A stretch of DNA of 64,000 bases from Phylloscopus collybita. Taxonomy: Eukaryota; Chordata; Aves; Passeriformes; Phylloscopidae. Where the stretch lies: assembly GCA_027886175.1 (NCBI GenBank), contig JAJNNQ010000092.1:1109001-1173000 (forward strand), given 5' to 3'. The notes below the pieces were generated by a model. The model worked only from the letters and a program-made list of their open reading frames with translations, ran no database searches and was not told where the DNA came from. The stretch's first letter is position 1, and each line of letters opens with the position of its first letter. Shown piece by piece: positions 53,113 to 63,720 of the stretch. The position numbers were made by a program, and so were the translations under genes.

Positions 53113-53639
53113 CGCCAGAGAACCCTCTGACAGCTGCTCCAGAGGCCTCGGGAGGAGCGGGACCTGGGCCCTGTGTGGCTGAACAGCAGCGGGAACGTTC
53201 CCATTTGCTGCTCTCTCTTTGTGTTTCTCTCTTTTAAACCTCAGTGAGGGCAGAGCAGCCCCGGGATTACTCTAGCACAGATGGGAGAGAGGTAAATTTG
53301 GATTTAGGAAGGCAGAGCAGACAGGGGTGGGACAGGGGAATCCTGACACTGGAGCTGTTTCCCCACAGGGCTGTTGTTAAACAAGTATCTACATGAAATT
53401 CCAAAGCAGACCCTCAAGTGACTCTGCTCAGTTGTTTTGTTTGTCTCACCCACTCAGAAGTAGCACAAGGACTGGCTGCAGAGTCATTTCTCCGGATTTA
53501 TTTGTATTTGTTCCCTCGTGCAATGGCTGTGGGGATCTGTGGGATTTTTCTGGGCTAGGACAAGACCTCTGCTTGTTCTGGATGGCTGGAAGGTGCCTGG
53601 CACATTCCTGTGTAGTGTTGTCCCTTTGGAACCCCAGGA

Positions 53640-53895
53640 TATCTCATGTGGGAAGAGACCCACAGGGATCATTGCTCCAGCCCCTGTCCCTGCCCAGACC
53701 CCCCAACAACCCCACCCTGGGCACCCCTGGCAGCGCTGCCCAAAGGCTCCTGGAGCTCTGGCAGCCTCGGGGCCGTGCCCATTCCCTGGGGAGCCTGGGC
53801 AGTGCCCAGCACCCTCTGGGGAAGAACCTTGCCCTGATCTCCACCTGAACCTCTCTGGCCCAGCTCCAGCCCTTCCCTTGGTTCTGTCCCTGGTC
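53640..53895 (-). mobile_element. CR1 LINE fragment, minus strand
   Basis: Same type as 48.69 kb: 'ccaacaaccccaccctgggc' (53702), 'gcagtgcccagcaccctctg' (53799), 'cctgatctccacctgaacct' (53832). The G+C-rich stretch keeps a long chance frame open across it. Confidence 0.87.
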
Positions 53896-54059
53896 ACTGC
53901 AGAGCAGAGCTCAGAAAAACTCAGTTTTTATTTTTCAAATGTAACTACTCTGGATTATCTAAGACAAATTCCCCAACTGCCCATTAACTGCTGCCACCAG
54001 GATGGTTTGTGTGTGGTCAGGTTGGTGTTGATCCCAAATCCAGCTCTGGATTTCCAGCA

Positions 54060-54148
54060 GAAGGTGTCCCTACCCTGTCCCTATGGCAGGGGTTGGAATG
54101 AGATGAGCTTTAAGGTCCCTTCCAACCCAACCATTCCATGATTCTATG
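54060..54148 (+). mobile_element. CR1 LINE 3' end, plus strand (first of a tandem pair)
   Basis: 'aaggtgtccctaccctgtcc' (54061), 'gctttaaggtcccttccaac' (54108) and a full tail 'ccattccatgattctatgac' at 54130-54149. Confidence 0.85.
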
Positions 54149-54422
54149 ACAGGACACAGGGAATGGTCTCCCAGTGCCAGAGGGCAGGGCTGGCTGGGAG
54201 ATTGGGCAGGAATTGTTCCCTGGCAGGGTGGGCAGGGCTGGCACAGGGTGCCCAGAGCAGCTGTGGCTGCCCCTGGATCCCTGGCAGTGCCCAAGGCCAG
54301 GCTGGACCCTGGGGCTGGGAGCAGCCTGGGGCAGTGGGAGGTGTCCCTGCCCATGGCAGGGGTGGGAATGGATGAGTTTCAACGTCCCTTCCAATCTAAA
54401 TCATTCCATGACTCTGTGATTT
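54149..54422 (+). mobile_element. CR1 LINE, J-type 3' end, plus strand (second of a tandem pair)
   Basis: Begins directly after the tail of the preceding copy at 'aggacacagggaatggtctc' (54150) and runs to 'catgactctgtgat' at about 54408-54421. The two are head to tail with no spacer. Confidence 0.88.
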
Positions 54423-57400
54423 CCTCTGGGTGTAATGGAGAGCAGGATCTGTGCCCCTGTCATTGGGAAGGTGCTGGCAGACTCTGCCGCCGTTCCAAGT
54501 CTCTCTGCAGATCTCAGCCCATTTAAATTGGCAGCTGAGTATCATAAGCCTGACACTTGGATTTAATTAATTCACATCTGCCTGGGTATCCAAAGTGGCT
54601 GGAATGGCCCCGAGCCCGGGCTGTGAGGAAGCAGGAAATTGAGGTCAAGGCCCAGCAACACCTCCGGGGGCTCGGTGTGGAGAGCAGCAGCAGCTCCCCC
54701 CCAGGCACAAAGGAGTCTGTGCCCCTTCTGGGGTCACCTTCCTCCCTCTGCCTGGTGAAACACCCCGGAGAGGCTGAGATAAAAATCTGCAGCTGATACA
54801 GAGCAGCCTGGAGTGTTCTGGCAGCAGCTGGAGAAGGGAAAACATGGGATGGTGCCCAGGATATCTTGGCTGGAGTTGTCCCAAGCCCCTCACTGTCACT
54901 GTCACCTTCGAGGTGCCTCACAACAGGGCATTGCTCACCCTACAGGGAGACACCACGCAGCATTGCTGGTACACTTTCATACAGCACAAAACCCTGGGTT
55001 GTTGGTTTGGTTTTTTTATTATTATTATTTGCATTTATTCAGGAGGACTTTTAAGCTAGCACAAAGCCTGGCTTGAAGCGTTTATGGCTGCGGTGGGTCC
55101 AGGTCTGAGCTCCCTGATTCAGTTGCAAATCAGAGGCTGGAGATGCTGAGAGGAAACAGCCAGGCTGAGGCAGCTCTTTATAGAACAGCTACACTTACTT
55201 TATTTCATAATGCCTAAGATGGATTTAATTAGGAACCATCTCTGTTTTCAGCTGAATAATGCTCTTTGTTTACTGCTGGAGCCGTTTGGGGAGATGGAAA
55301 TAGGTTGGTGCTGCTCAGAAGCAGCTTTTTCCTCCTGTGGACTCACAGAGCGCTGGGAAGTGCTGCTGTTGCAGAGAGTTGGCAGAACCCAGCAAGGTAT
55401 CCAAGCACTGGAATCCTTGCAAAGATGGGAATAAGTGTTGGGTGTAATCACTGAAGGGGGAAGTCTCAGGGAGAACCTGATACTCCTCTCGTTGCTTTTA
55501 ACAATCCATCTGTCCCCTGCAATGGGGATTACTTGGGAGGAGAATTTGGGAGCAGGCAGCCGTGGGATGTGGGATCTGGCTGTCTGGAATCTGGAGGAGC
55601 TTTTCTGCCCTGCTTGTTGGGGGAGGAGGGGGAAGGAGCTTCTGCAATTATTGCTGTCGGGGTGATGAAAGAGAAAGTTTGAAATACGATTTCAAAGGCT
55701 GGCTGCTGCTGGGCTTCCGCAGGCAGAATTCCCTGGGAGAGCTCTGGAAACTTGTGTGGGACCACTGCAGAATCTCATTTGTTTTCCCTGTTTGCAGCAT
55801 TCTCTTCTGCAGAGATGGAGTGCAGGAGCCAGCAGCTGAGACAGGGAGCTTTTTGTGTCACCAGGAACTTTGGGAGACTATGGAATAACGTGTGAAACAG
55901 AGATTTTTCAGTGTTTAAAAGCAGACCCTGCCAGTGGGCAAGACTTGTTCCCTCTGAATCCTGGCAGCCCCACCACAGTGCTGCAAAACTCAGGGATGCA
56001 AAGGATGAGGGAATTTATGGCTCCATCCTCATTAAGCAGTGCTTGGGCTTGGATTCTTATGCTGGAGGATTTCAGACCTCAAGACCTGCAGGGCTGAGTC
56101 GGGATCAGCCCAGGGCATGTGGGATTTGGGGTCCCAGCACACACAGCTGGGGCATGGGCAGCCCTCACCCCCCAGGAAAGAACCTCAGCACGAGGTTTCC
56201 AGTTCACTTGGAATACCTGAACATTTTACTTTCAGTGTGGAGGTTTTCAATCCAATTAAAGAAACCTCAGAAGGTCTTCCCATGGAATGCAGCTTTGCTT
56301 TAACTGGTGGTGTGAGGCCTGGGAGATTGCCTGGGGTTTGATTTGGAAGCAGCAGTTCCTGGGAGCAGGGGAGGGAGGGGGATGTGGTGCTGGTGCTCCT
56401 GCTGGGATGGATGTCTGGCTTGGCAGCCCTGCCTGGTGCTCTGCTCTTGGTGCTGAGCTGGAGGAATCGGCCGGGGGGCTGTGATTGATTCTGGAGCTGT
56501 TTTATTTATAAAAATCTTTATTTCTCGTGCTGGTCTCTGTGCCACTTCTTAAATGCGTTCAGCTGTCAAAGTGTCAACAGCTGGAGAATTGCTTTTGGAG
56601 TTTATCTCCCAGTCCATCCATCTTTGCCATTCATCAGGTGCCTTCACATCCCTCAGGAGAGAGCTTGCAGCTCCTTCAGGGTGTTTGCTGCACCTCCAGC
56701 AGGGACATCCAATGGGGACAGGTGCCTGAAGGATAAAACACTGTCACCTGCACTGACAGTGGCTCCAGGCCCAGGGCAGGTGGGAGCTCTCAAATTCTGT
56801 TGTGATCTTAGTGCTGTACTCAGAGCAGACACACCTTGGTGCCATAGGCTGGGGAGGATGAGGAGAGCAGTCCAGGATGTACAGGAGAAAGCAGGTGGCT
56901 CAGTGGATTGTAGGAAATTTGTCCAGTAGTGTTTGTGATGCAGCTTCCCACCTGCAGGACAGTTTTATCTCTGAGGATAAAATGAGCTTTGCTGTGTTTC
57001 CTGCTTACCTTGCAAAGATGGACATGGGGGAGTTTCCTTCCTCTTTTGTATCAGCTCATGGATGTTGTGGTCAGAGCTCCAGCTCCTGCTGTTTGCTCCT
57101 TGGATGGTTTGTGCTGCACCTTCCCTGGAGCCTGTGGCTCTTCTCTTTTCTGTGGTCTGAACTCTGGGGAGGAGAATCCTTCCAGCAGAGCTGTTGTTGC
57201 TTTGGGTGACAGAGATAAATGCAGATCAGGCCTTTTCTCCCATGTACAGGCAGCAGATCCTGGCCCAGCAGTCTGTGATGGACAGGGATATAAACTGTTG
57301 GGTCTCACCTCTTTCTCTGTCTGCCAACCCTCAGTGATTTGAGTTCTCCTCCTTTGGAAGCAGCGCTGTAAATCCTGGATCCTCCATTGCCATGGCTGGG

Positions 57401-57451
57401 CGCCGAGGAGCTGCCTGATGATTCCAGGACATGCTGATGCTGTTTTGCCAG
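54423..57451 (+). other. ZMAT5: ZMAT5 intron 1, no further feature
   Basis: Unique sequence in which I recognise no repeat or coding exon. It ends in the acceptor TGTTTTGCCAG at 57441-57451. Confidence 0.55.
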
Positions 57452-57458
57452 GAGAGAG

Positions 57459-57585
57459 ATGGGGAAGAGGTACTTCTGTGACTACTGTGACAGGTCCTTC
57501 CAGGACAACCTGCACAACAGGAAGAAACACCTCAATGGAGTGCAGCATCTCCGGGCTAAGAGAGTCTGGTACGACTTATTCCGAG
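57459..57585 (+). CDS. ZMAT5: ZMAT5 coding exon 1
   Basis: The exon begins at 57452. Encodes 42 residues with the complete U1-C-type zinc finger and the [13 protein letters not shown] helix. Donor GAG/GTGGGT at 57586. Confidence 0.95.
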
Positions 57586-58535
57586 GTGGGTGCTCCCAGC
57601 TCTCTGCCACTCCCTTCCTGGGACTGGGGAGGGGATGGGTGAGGAGGGGGAGTGGGAAGAGAAAATAAATCAGCACTGATGGTTTGCACACTCTGTGTGC
57701 CTGTGAATGGAGCACGTGGTGCTGCTGAATGGGGCAGTCTCAGAGGTGAAGCCCTCGGGTGTGGCTCTGACCTGTCTCAGCACACAGTTCCAGGTGTGTT
57801 AGTGCCAGCCTGAGGAGTGCAGGGGCAGTGGGTTAAACTGGCTGTGACACCATTGCCTGGGTGTCCCTCTGCTGCCTTCTGCTCCCTGACCAGTTTGGGA
57901 CTGGACATGATGGGATTTTGCTGTGCCCAGGATCCTGACCTGGGTTCATCCCTTGTCTCCCCAGATGCTGCTGCTATCCTGCAGGAAGAGCAAACTAAGA
58001 AACCTTGTCGGAAGTTTCTGCAAACAGGTGAGGAGTTCTGAGTGGAAAGAAGTTCCTGGGCTCCAGCAGCTCCTTCCAGAGCCAGCCCAAGGCTGGAGGG
58101 AAGGACTTGGGCCTGTGTCTGGCATCCAGGTGTGATGGTGCCTGGATTTGCTTGCACCAGGACCTCCTGTGGGTGGTTCTCATGGAACTCTGGCTTTTCC
58201 CAGAATTATTAAAGTTGGAAAAGACCTTTAAGATCACCAAGTCCAGTACAGCACCAACCATGTTCATCACTAAACCACGTCCCCAGGTGCCACATCCACA
58301 CACTTTTTTGAGCACTTCCAGGGGTGGTGACTGTACCACTTCTCTGGGCAGCCCATTCCAATGCTTTACCACCCTTTCTGTGAAGAAATATTTCCTGATA
58401 CCTGATCTAGAGAATTCTGAAACCGAATTTTCAAATCTCACTATTTCATTCCAGGACAGTGTGATTTTGGGTCCAACTGCAGATTTTCCCACATGACAGA
58501 GCAGGACCTGGAGAAGCTGAGTGCCCAGGTTCAAG
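57459..58535 (+). CDS. ZMAT5: ZMAT5 (U11/U12 snRNP 20K protein), N-terminal three coding exons; C-terminus not found
   Basis: ZMAT5 is the 20-kDa protein of the U11/U12 di-snRNP of the minor spliceosome. Three exons (57459-57585, 57965-58027, 58455-58535) join in phase 1 each time and give 90 residues, with one base of the next codon. A U1-C/matrin-type zinc finger is seen at C7, C10, H24, H30 ([14 protein letters not shown]...). A CCCH finger follows at C57-x8-C66-x5-C72-x3-H76 ([19 protein letters not shown]). The human protein is about 170 residues, so roughly 80 C-terminal residues (the region with the EDWLEKRAKRL-type motif) are absent between 58536 and 64000. I read this as later exons outside the window, not as gene loss. 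The start ATG at 57459 sits 8 bases after the acceptor. Confidence 0.93.
57965..58027 (+). CDS. ZMAT5: ZMAT5 coding exon 2
   Basis: 63 bases. Encodes D plus [20 protein letters not shown]. The first cysteine of the CCCH finger (C57) is here and the rest of the finger is in the next exon. Acceptor TCTCCCCAG, donor GTGAGG. Confidence 0.94.
58205..58425 (-). mobile_element. CR1 LINE fragment, minus strand, next to a ZMAT5 acceptor
   Basis: Classic inverted older CR1: 'aaagttggaaaagaccttta' (58210), 'atcaccaagtccagtacagc' (58233), 'gggcagcccattccaatgct' (58345), 'tgtgaagaaatatttcctga' (58379). Its right border is about 30 bases from coding exon 3. Confidence 0.9.
58455..58535 (+). CDS. ZMAT5: ZMAT5 coding exon 3
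   Basis: 81 bases. Encodes [20 protein letters not shown] and LSAQVQ, completing the CCCH finger. Acceptor TTTCATTCCAG, donor GTGAGT at 58536. An inverted CR1 ends about 30 bases before the acceptor. Confidence 0.94.
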
Positions 58536-59221
58536 GTGAGTCCTCCAACAAGGCAAAACGTCCAAGGATCTCCCTGAGGGGAGAATTGCTGCAGGGAGCT
58601 GTGAGGGGTTGTGCAAGGCTGTGATCCCCTGCTGCCTGCACAGAGCTAGCCAAGCATGGATCCCTCCCTGCTGCTTCCCAGTGCTCTGTCAGCCTGGAAG
58701 TGCTGCAGTTTGTCAGATGCTCCCTGCTCCTGAGCTGCTGGCACAGACACAAACCTGGAGCTGAGCAGTGCTGTTACCACTTGGCAGCAAGAGTTTGGAG
58801 TGGCCTTTGTGAGCCCTCGGGGTTTTGTTCAGTCAGGGAATAAAAACTGTCAGCAGCAGAGGGCACTGGTACATCACGTCCCCTTAAATTTATGGATTTG
58901 ATTTCCCCCCACCTTGCTGCTATTACCAGGGAGCTGCTGCTTCCACCACCCGTGGGAAGAGCTGGTGGGAAGAGCTGTCCTGCTGTCGGGCTGTGAAAGG
59001 GGTCCTGGATCCAGAAACAGCCTCTGCTTGGGTGGCTTTGGATGGAAGTGAAGTGTGGGCAGAGGGTGGATGGCAGCTGCTCCTTGCTGGGAGTTTGCAG
59101 AGCACTTCTGAACTTTCTCATTCTGGGACTACCATTCTTGGAAGTACTTTTCTTTTAGGGGAAAGAGGTGGCAGCTCTGTTTTCTCCCATAGGAGTCATT
59201 ACTTTAGTGGTTCAAGGAAAT

Positions 59222-59362
59222 GACAGAATCACAGACTGGGCTGGGTGGGAAGGGACCTTAAAGCTCATCTCACTCCACCCCTGCCATGGGCAGGGACACC
59301 TTCCTCTAGACCAGGTTACTCCAAGCCCCATCCAGCCTGGCCTTGGACACTTCCAGGGAGTG
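59222..59362 (-). mobile_element. CR1 LINE, J-type 3' end, minus strand
   Basis: Inverted tail 'gacagaatcacagactgggc' (59222), then 'accttaaagctcatctcact' (59255), 'catgggcagggacaccttcc' (59285) and 'ccagcctggccttggacact' (59331). Confidence 0.88.
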
Positions 59363-59379
59363 TGAGTGAGGTGTTGATG

Positions 59380-59545
59380 AGGACTTGTGGAATGGTTGAA
59401 ATCTCCACTGGAGATCATCTAATCCTGTCCATGCTGAAAGCAGGGTGAGTTCAAGCAGGGTGCTCAGGGCCACGTTCAGTTGTGCTTTGAGTATCTCAAG
59501 GCTGGAGACTCTATGGGTGACCTGATCCACTGTTTGACTAGGTTA
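59380..59545 (-). mobile_element. older CR1 LINE fragment, minus strand
   Basis: 'tggagatcatctaatcctgt' (59409), 'aagcagggtgctcagggcca' (59453) and 'ttgagtatctcaaggctgga' (59488) follow the inverted CR1 order, with many changes. It lies just left of the start of the 59.22-kb copy's upstream border, so one may have landed in or beside the other. Confidence 0.75.
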
Positions 59546-61740
59546 ATAATAAAAAATGTGTAATTTATTAAATCTTTAAATAGAAATTCCTGACGGAAAT
59601 TCCCGTGGTTTGGACTGTGCCCACTGTCTGTACTGGGGAGCCCAGCACTGGGTGCAGCACCCAGGTGTGGCCTCACAGTGTGGAGCAGAGAGGCAGGATT
59701 CCTTCCCCAAGCTGGTGTCCCAGTGTAGCCCAGCTTGCAGCAGCTCCCATGCCCACAGCCTCGCGGGAGCCAGCTGTTGTTTTGCCAAGAGTCTGGCAAA
59801 GCCAGGCTGAGGTGTTGGAAGTGTGGGATGTGAGACGGGGGCTGTGCGTGGGGTAGAGCCTCTCCTGGCCCTTTGGAGGGATCCCATTCGGGGAGGAGGA
59901 GCTCAGGGGAGGCAGGGGGAGGCAGGCAGGCAGCACAGAGCTCTTGCAGCCTGTGCTGAGTCAGTGACAGCCCCCGAGGTGACTCTGAGTCAATCTCTGA
60001 GCGCCGCTGGCAGTCGATAGAGCCACAGACAGAGCACTCCAGCCCTTCCCAGAGTCACCTTGCAGCCAGAGCCTCACCCTGACCCCTCTCTGCTGGGCTC
60101 CCAAGGGTGGCACGGAGTGGCAGACACAGGAACCTCTAGCATTTCCAGACACTGGCTGTTCCCTGCAGGAGAAGTGGGAGCTCTCTGGAGCGGAGCAGGG
60201 AAGGCTGGCAGCTCCTCTGCGCTTGGGCAGCTTTCCTTGCCAATTACACTTGTTATTGAGTATTGACTCGTGTCAGTGGGGTCGGTGTAAGTGCAGGGTT
60301 GGCTGGTGAGAGCCAATTCCAGGGAGATTGTTGGGAAACCTTGCATTTGTGTTCCGGAGTCAAACATTTCATTTAGCAATTAGCGCTGAAGGAGTGATGG
60401 CCAGGGGGCTGGGGGTGCTTGGTTGGAGAGTTCAATCCTGCTTACCTCTCCTGTGGTGTGGCTTCGTGCATCACACAGACTCCAGCTCTGAGCAGAGAGT
60501 TTGGAGGGATTTGGTGCAGGGAAAGGCACAGCAGGGTTTGGTGGAGGAGAGGGACAGCCTGGAACAGACAGGATGGAAGGATCAGACTGTCTGGTGAGTC
60601 ATGGGGACATTCCAGCACTCCTTCAGCTGCCAAATCACTCGTGTCTCAGGTGCTGGGGCTGAGGGCAAGCTCCTTAACACCCTGTGTGGCAGGGTGTGTA
60701 ATTCACACAGGATCCTCCATCAGTAATGTCCCACAAGCATTCCCACTCAGTCTCAGGATCTCTGAGCCATCCCAAGCCACAGCCAGCGGGATTGGAGCAA
60801 TCTGGACCAGGCTGCCTCTCACTGACCCAGCTGGGGCAAATGAGAAAAACCTGTATTTCTGGCAGGTTTGGAGCCAGGGGTTGTCAGGGATTTGAGATGA
60901 GTCGAGAGGCTGGAAGCTCCAGAGCTTTCCCAAACCTGGGGTGACCATTCTGAGAGTGGTCAGGTTGGTGGGAGATGCTCTCCTGGTGGGCCCACAGTGC
61001 TGCTTAACTCCCCTTTCCTCAGCTCTGATGCAGGCAAAGCCTTGTCTGACTTCTTTTTTTCTAACCCAGCTAAACCATGATGGCACCTTTTTATCATGTA
61101 AATATTGAAGCTGTCCCTGAGTCCCTGTGAGTGTTTGGTGTTGGTAGCTCGGTGTCTGTGCACTCACCTTGATAACAAAGCATTTTTATCACAACCAAAG
61201 GAAACATGACATTATCCTTAACATTTGGCCTTTTTTAATGCTGAGAGTTCACCCTGTAGTTTGTGTAAGTTTTGTGGGTTAAGTAGAGAAATTTCTGGAT
61301 GATTCCATGTTCTAGAACAGCTTGGAGCCTGGCCTACTTTGGCGTCAGCATCTCTGCACCCCGTAGAATATCCTCATCAAGAAGCAACAGTTTACACCTT
61401 CAGCAGGGAGGGAACTCATATTCCCAGCTGTTCCCCCATCAAAGCATTAGCCTTCTGCATCTGCTGCATCATTCATCAGCCAGACACTTCCAGGCTGTCA
61501 TTTTAAGTACAGTCGTGTCAGGAAAAGTCACTGTCAAATTACCATCTCCTTGCTCAGAGTTATTGGCTCCCCGCTAACCCGTGTCCCTGGCGCAGGCAGG
61601 ATCGACCTGGCTGGGCTCTGGTGCCTCCAGCCAGCCAGGGCTGCCAGAGGAGGGCACAGCTGGTGGGTGTTTGCAGGATGAAAGGAGCCTGCTGGGGTGG
61701 CTGGAGTGCCCTGGTTTGGCTGGGTGGGGAGCAGGAGGAG

Positions 61741-61759
61741 CACACACACACACACACAC
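61741..61759 (+). repeat. (CA)n microsatellite
   Basis: Nineteen bases of uninterrupted CA dinucleotides. Likely polymorphic. Confidence 0.9.
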
Positions 61760-61872
61760 TGGGCTGCTCCGCTTGCAGGGGCTCCTCAGCCTCGTCTCTG
61801 CCACGCTCTGGTGCTGCTCTCGTGCTCTGGAGGAGTTGGACTTCCACATCATCCACCAGCTGAGGGATTTCA

Positions 61873-61967
61873 TGTGCCTCTCCTTGCTGGTTGGGAACTG
61901 AAGGGTTTCCTGTGCCTCTTCTTGCTGGTTGGGAACTGAAGGGTTTGCTGTGCCTCTCCTTGCTGGG
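61873..61967 (+). repeat. 38-bp minisatellite, 2.5 copies
   Basis: Units 61873-61910 and 61911-61948 differ at two positions (TCTCC/TCTTC and TTTCC/TTTGC). A third partial unit runs to 61967. Each reads TGTGCCTCTCCTTGCTGGTT and then GGGAACTGAAGGGTTTCC. Confidence 0.9.
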
Positions 61968-63720
61968 TGACCTGCCTGTCCTGGGGCTTCCATCTCTCAC
62001 ACAGCAGTGCCTTTTTCAGGAAGAAAACCCATGGGGAGAGAGGATAAATGTGGACCCTGCTCTGGCATCATTAGAGGCACTTCATGACTACAGATGCTCT
62101 TTTAATTGGCTGTAATTAGACTTTGAAGCAAACACCACAGTGAGGAGGAGGAGGGGGGAAGCACCTTCACACCTGTCCAGCTGCACAGGCACGTGTGGGG
62201 AGCAAGGGCTGGGAAAGGCCTTTCAGAGCTGCTTCTTGGAATAGCTGTTGGTATCAGGGGGTATTTCCAAAGGCAGGGTGTGTTTGGTGATCCCTGGATG
62301 GGATGTGTGTGCTCCAGGGGGACATGGACATGATCAAGGTGGGCAGAGCTGGAGAGCTGCCTGTCCCTGCTGCTGTATTTCTGAGGTTTGGAATGCTCTG
62401 GAGCTGTGAGAGCAGGGAGACAGCTGGATATCCTTCCAATGTGGATGCCTCATTTGTGTGAATCCACAGCATCCAGTGAACTTTTCTGACTGAGCTGTGG
62501 CTGCTCCGTCCCTGGTGAGGTACCCTGGGGCTCCCTGCTCTGAGCAGAGAGGCTTGGGCTGTTTATGGTCTGTTGGGGTGGGAGTTGGGTGAAGAGGAGA
62601 TCGCAGTGGTGCAGAGAGCTGGGAGAGATTCTCTCCATGACTTTCTTCCCTGCCTCACCAAAGCTTCTCACAGACACTGCTTGTCTGTCCCCTTGCCGAG
62701 GTGGGATGTGCTCAGGAGGTGGAAAAACATGGAACAAAGGGAAATAAAGTGCTCAAGGTGGCCAGGTGAGTCTAACCCTGAGTGTGAGCAGAGCCCAGCT
62801 CTCCAGGCTGAGCTTCTTGCCTCCTCATCCCCCTACCTGGCCAGCTGGTTGTGTTAATCCCACATAGCTCTGCTGGGGCTTTAATCCTTGGGAACAGCTG
62901 TGGGAGACTGGAACTTTCCTGTCCCCAACCTTCTCAGTGGGTTCAGAGCAGCATCAGGACCACAGCGAGCTTTCTGTGGTGGCACTGGGCACATCGTCAC
63001 CCCGCCCAGCAGCAGCAGCTGAAAAGGCTGGATGACAAATTATCCATCTGGCTGCTCATTGTGTAGCACATCCCTGCCATCCTGATTTAGTATTCAACAG
63101 GCAGATGAATAATTGGTTGCCACCAGTAGGATGAAGTGATCCTTCACTCTGCCCAAGCACTATTAATTTCACACTCTGTCTGCAAAGGTATAATATTTTC
63201 CTTAAAACGTGTGACATATGGTGGGTGGGTGTGGAGCAGGCTCCTGAGGGGCATGGCTGCAGGTGCCTTGGTCCCTAAATGGGATCAGGGATCCCCCAAA
63301 AGGATGGATGAGCAGGGCTAAGGGGATGACACACAGCTGCCTCTGCTGCCTTTTTATTGTCACCAGGATTTGGTTTTCTGAGTTCCCTGTTCTGTTAGGT
63401 GGGAACTTTCCACTGGGCTGGAGGTGGGATCGCTGGGACCATGTCCCCATCCCTGATGTGCTGGCAGGATTGTGGCTGTGTCAGGACTCCTGCTAGACCT
63501 GCTCAGCACCAGCTCCCTCCCTGCAGCTGGGGGGGCACTGGGGAGCTTTGCTAACTGGGCAGCTGTGGGTTTGTGCCACGCTGGCTCTGTGCCCTTCTCC
63601 CTGGGGGTGCCTGTGGGCAGCTGCCCCCCACAGCCCTTCCAGACTGATTGGAGGGGCTGAAATCTTGATTCAGTGAACAGCAGAGGTTTCCTACCAGTTT
63701 CCTTCCTTGTTCCTAACCAC

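Larger units (their letters stand above)
59546..63720 (+). other. ZMAT5: ZMAT5 intron 3, mostly unique sequence
   Basis: Contains an AP-1/MAF-like cluster at 59954-59992, a (CA)n run at 61741-61759 and a 38-bp minisatellite at 61873-61967. No further ZMAT5 exon and no other gene recognised. Confidence 0.5.

Noticed and set aside
53518..54141. 207-codon plus-strand open frame
   Set aside because: It runs through an inverted CR1 and into the next CR1, with no domain and no matched splice sites.
60529..60592. Possible ZMAT5 exon between a CACAGCAG acceptor and a GTGAGT donor at 60593
   Set aside because: The donor is good and the frame open in phase, but the encoded peptide does not resemble the expected ZMAT5 segment and the acceptor lacks a pyrimidine tract.
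62700..62764. Possible ZMAT5 exon ending at the GTGAGT donor at 62765
   Set aside because: The frame that would continue from coding exon 3 hits a stop, and there is no similarity to the family.
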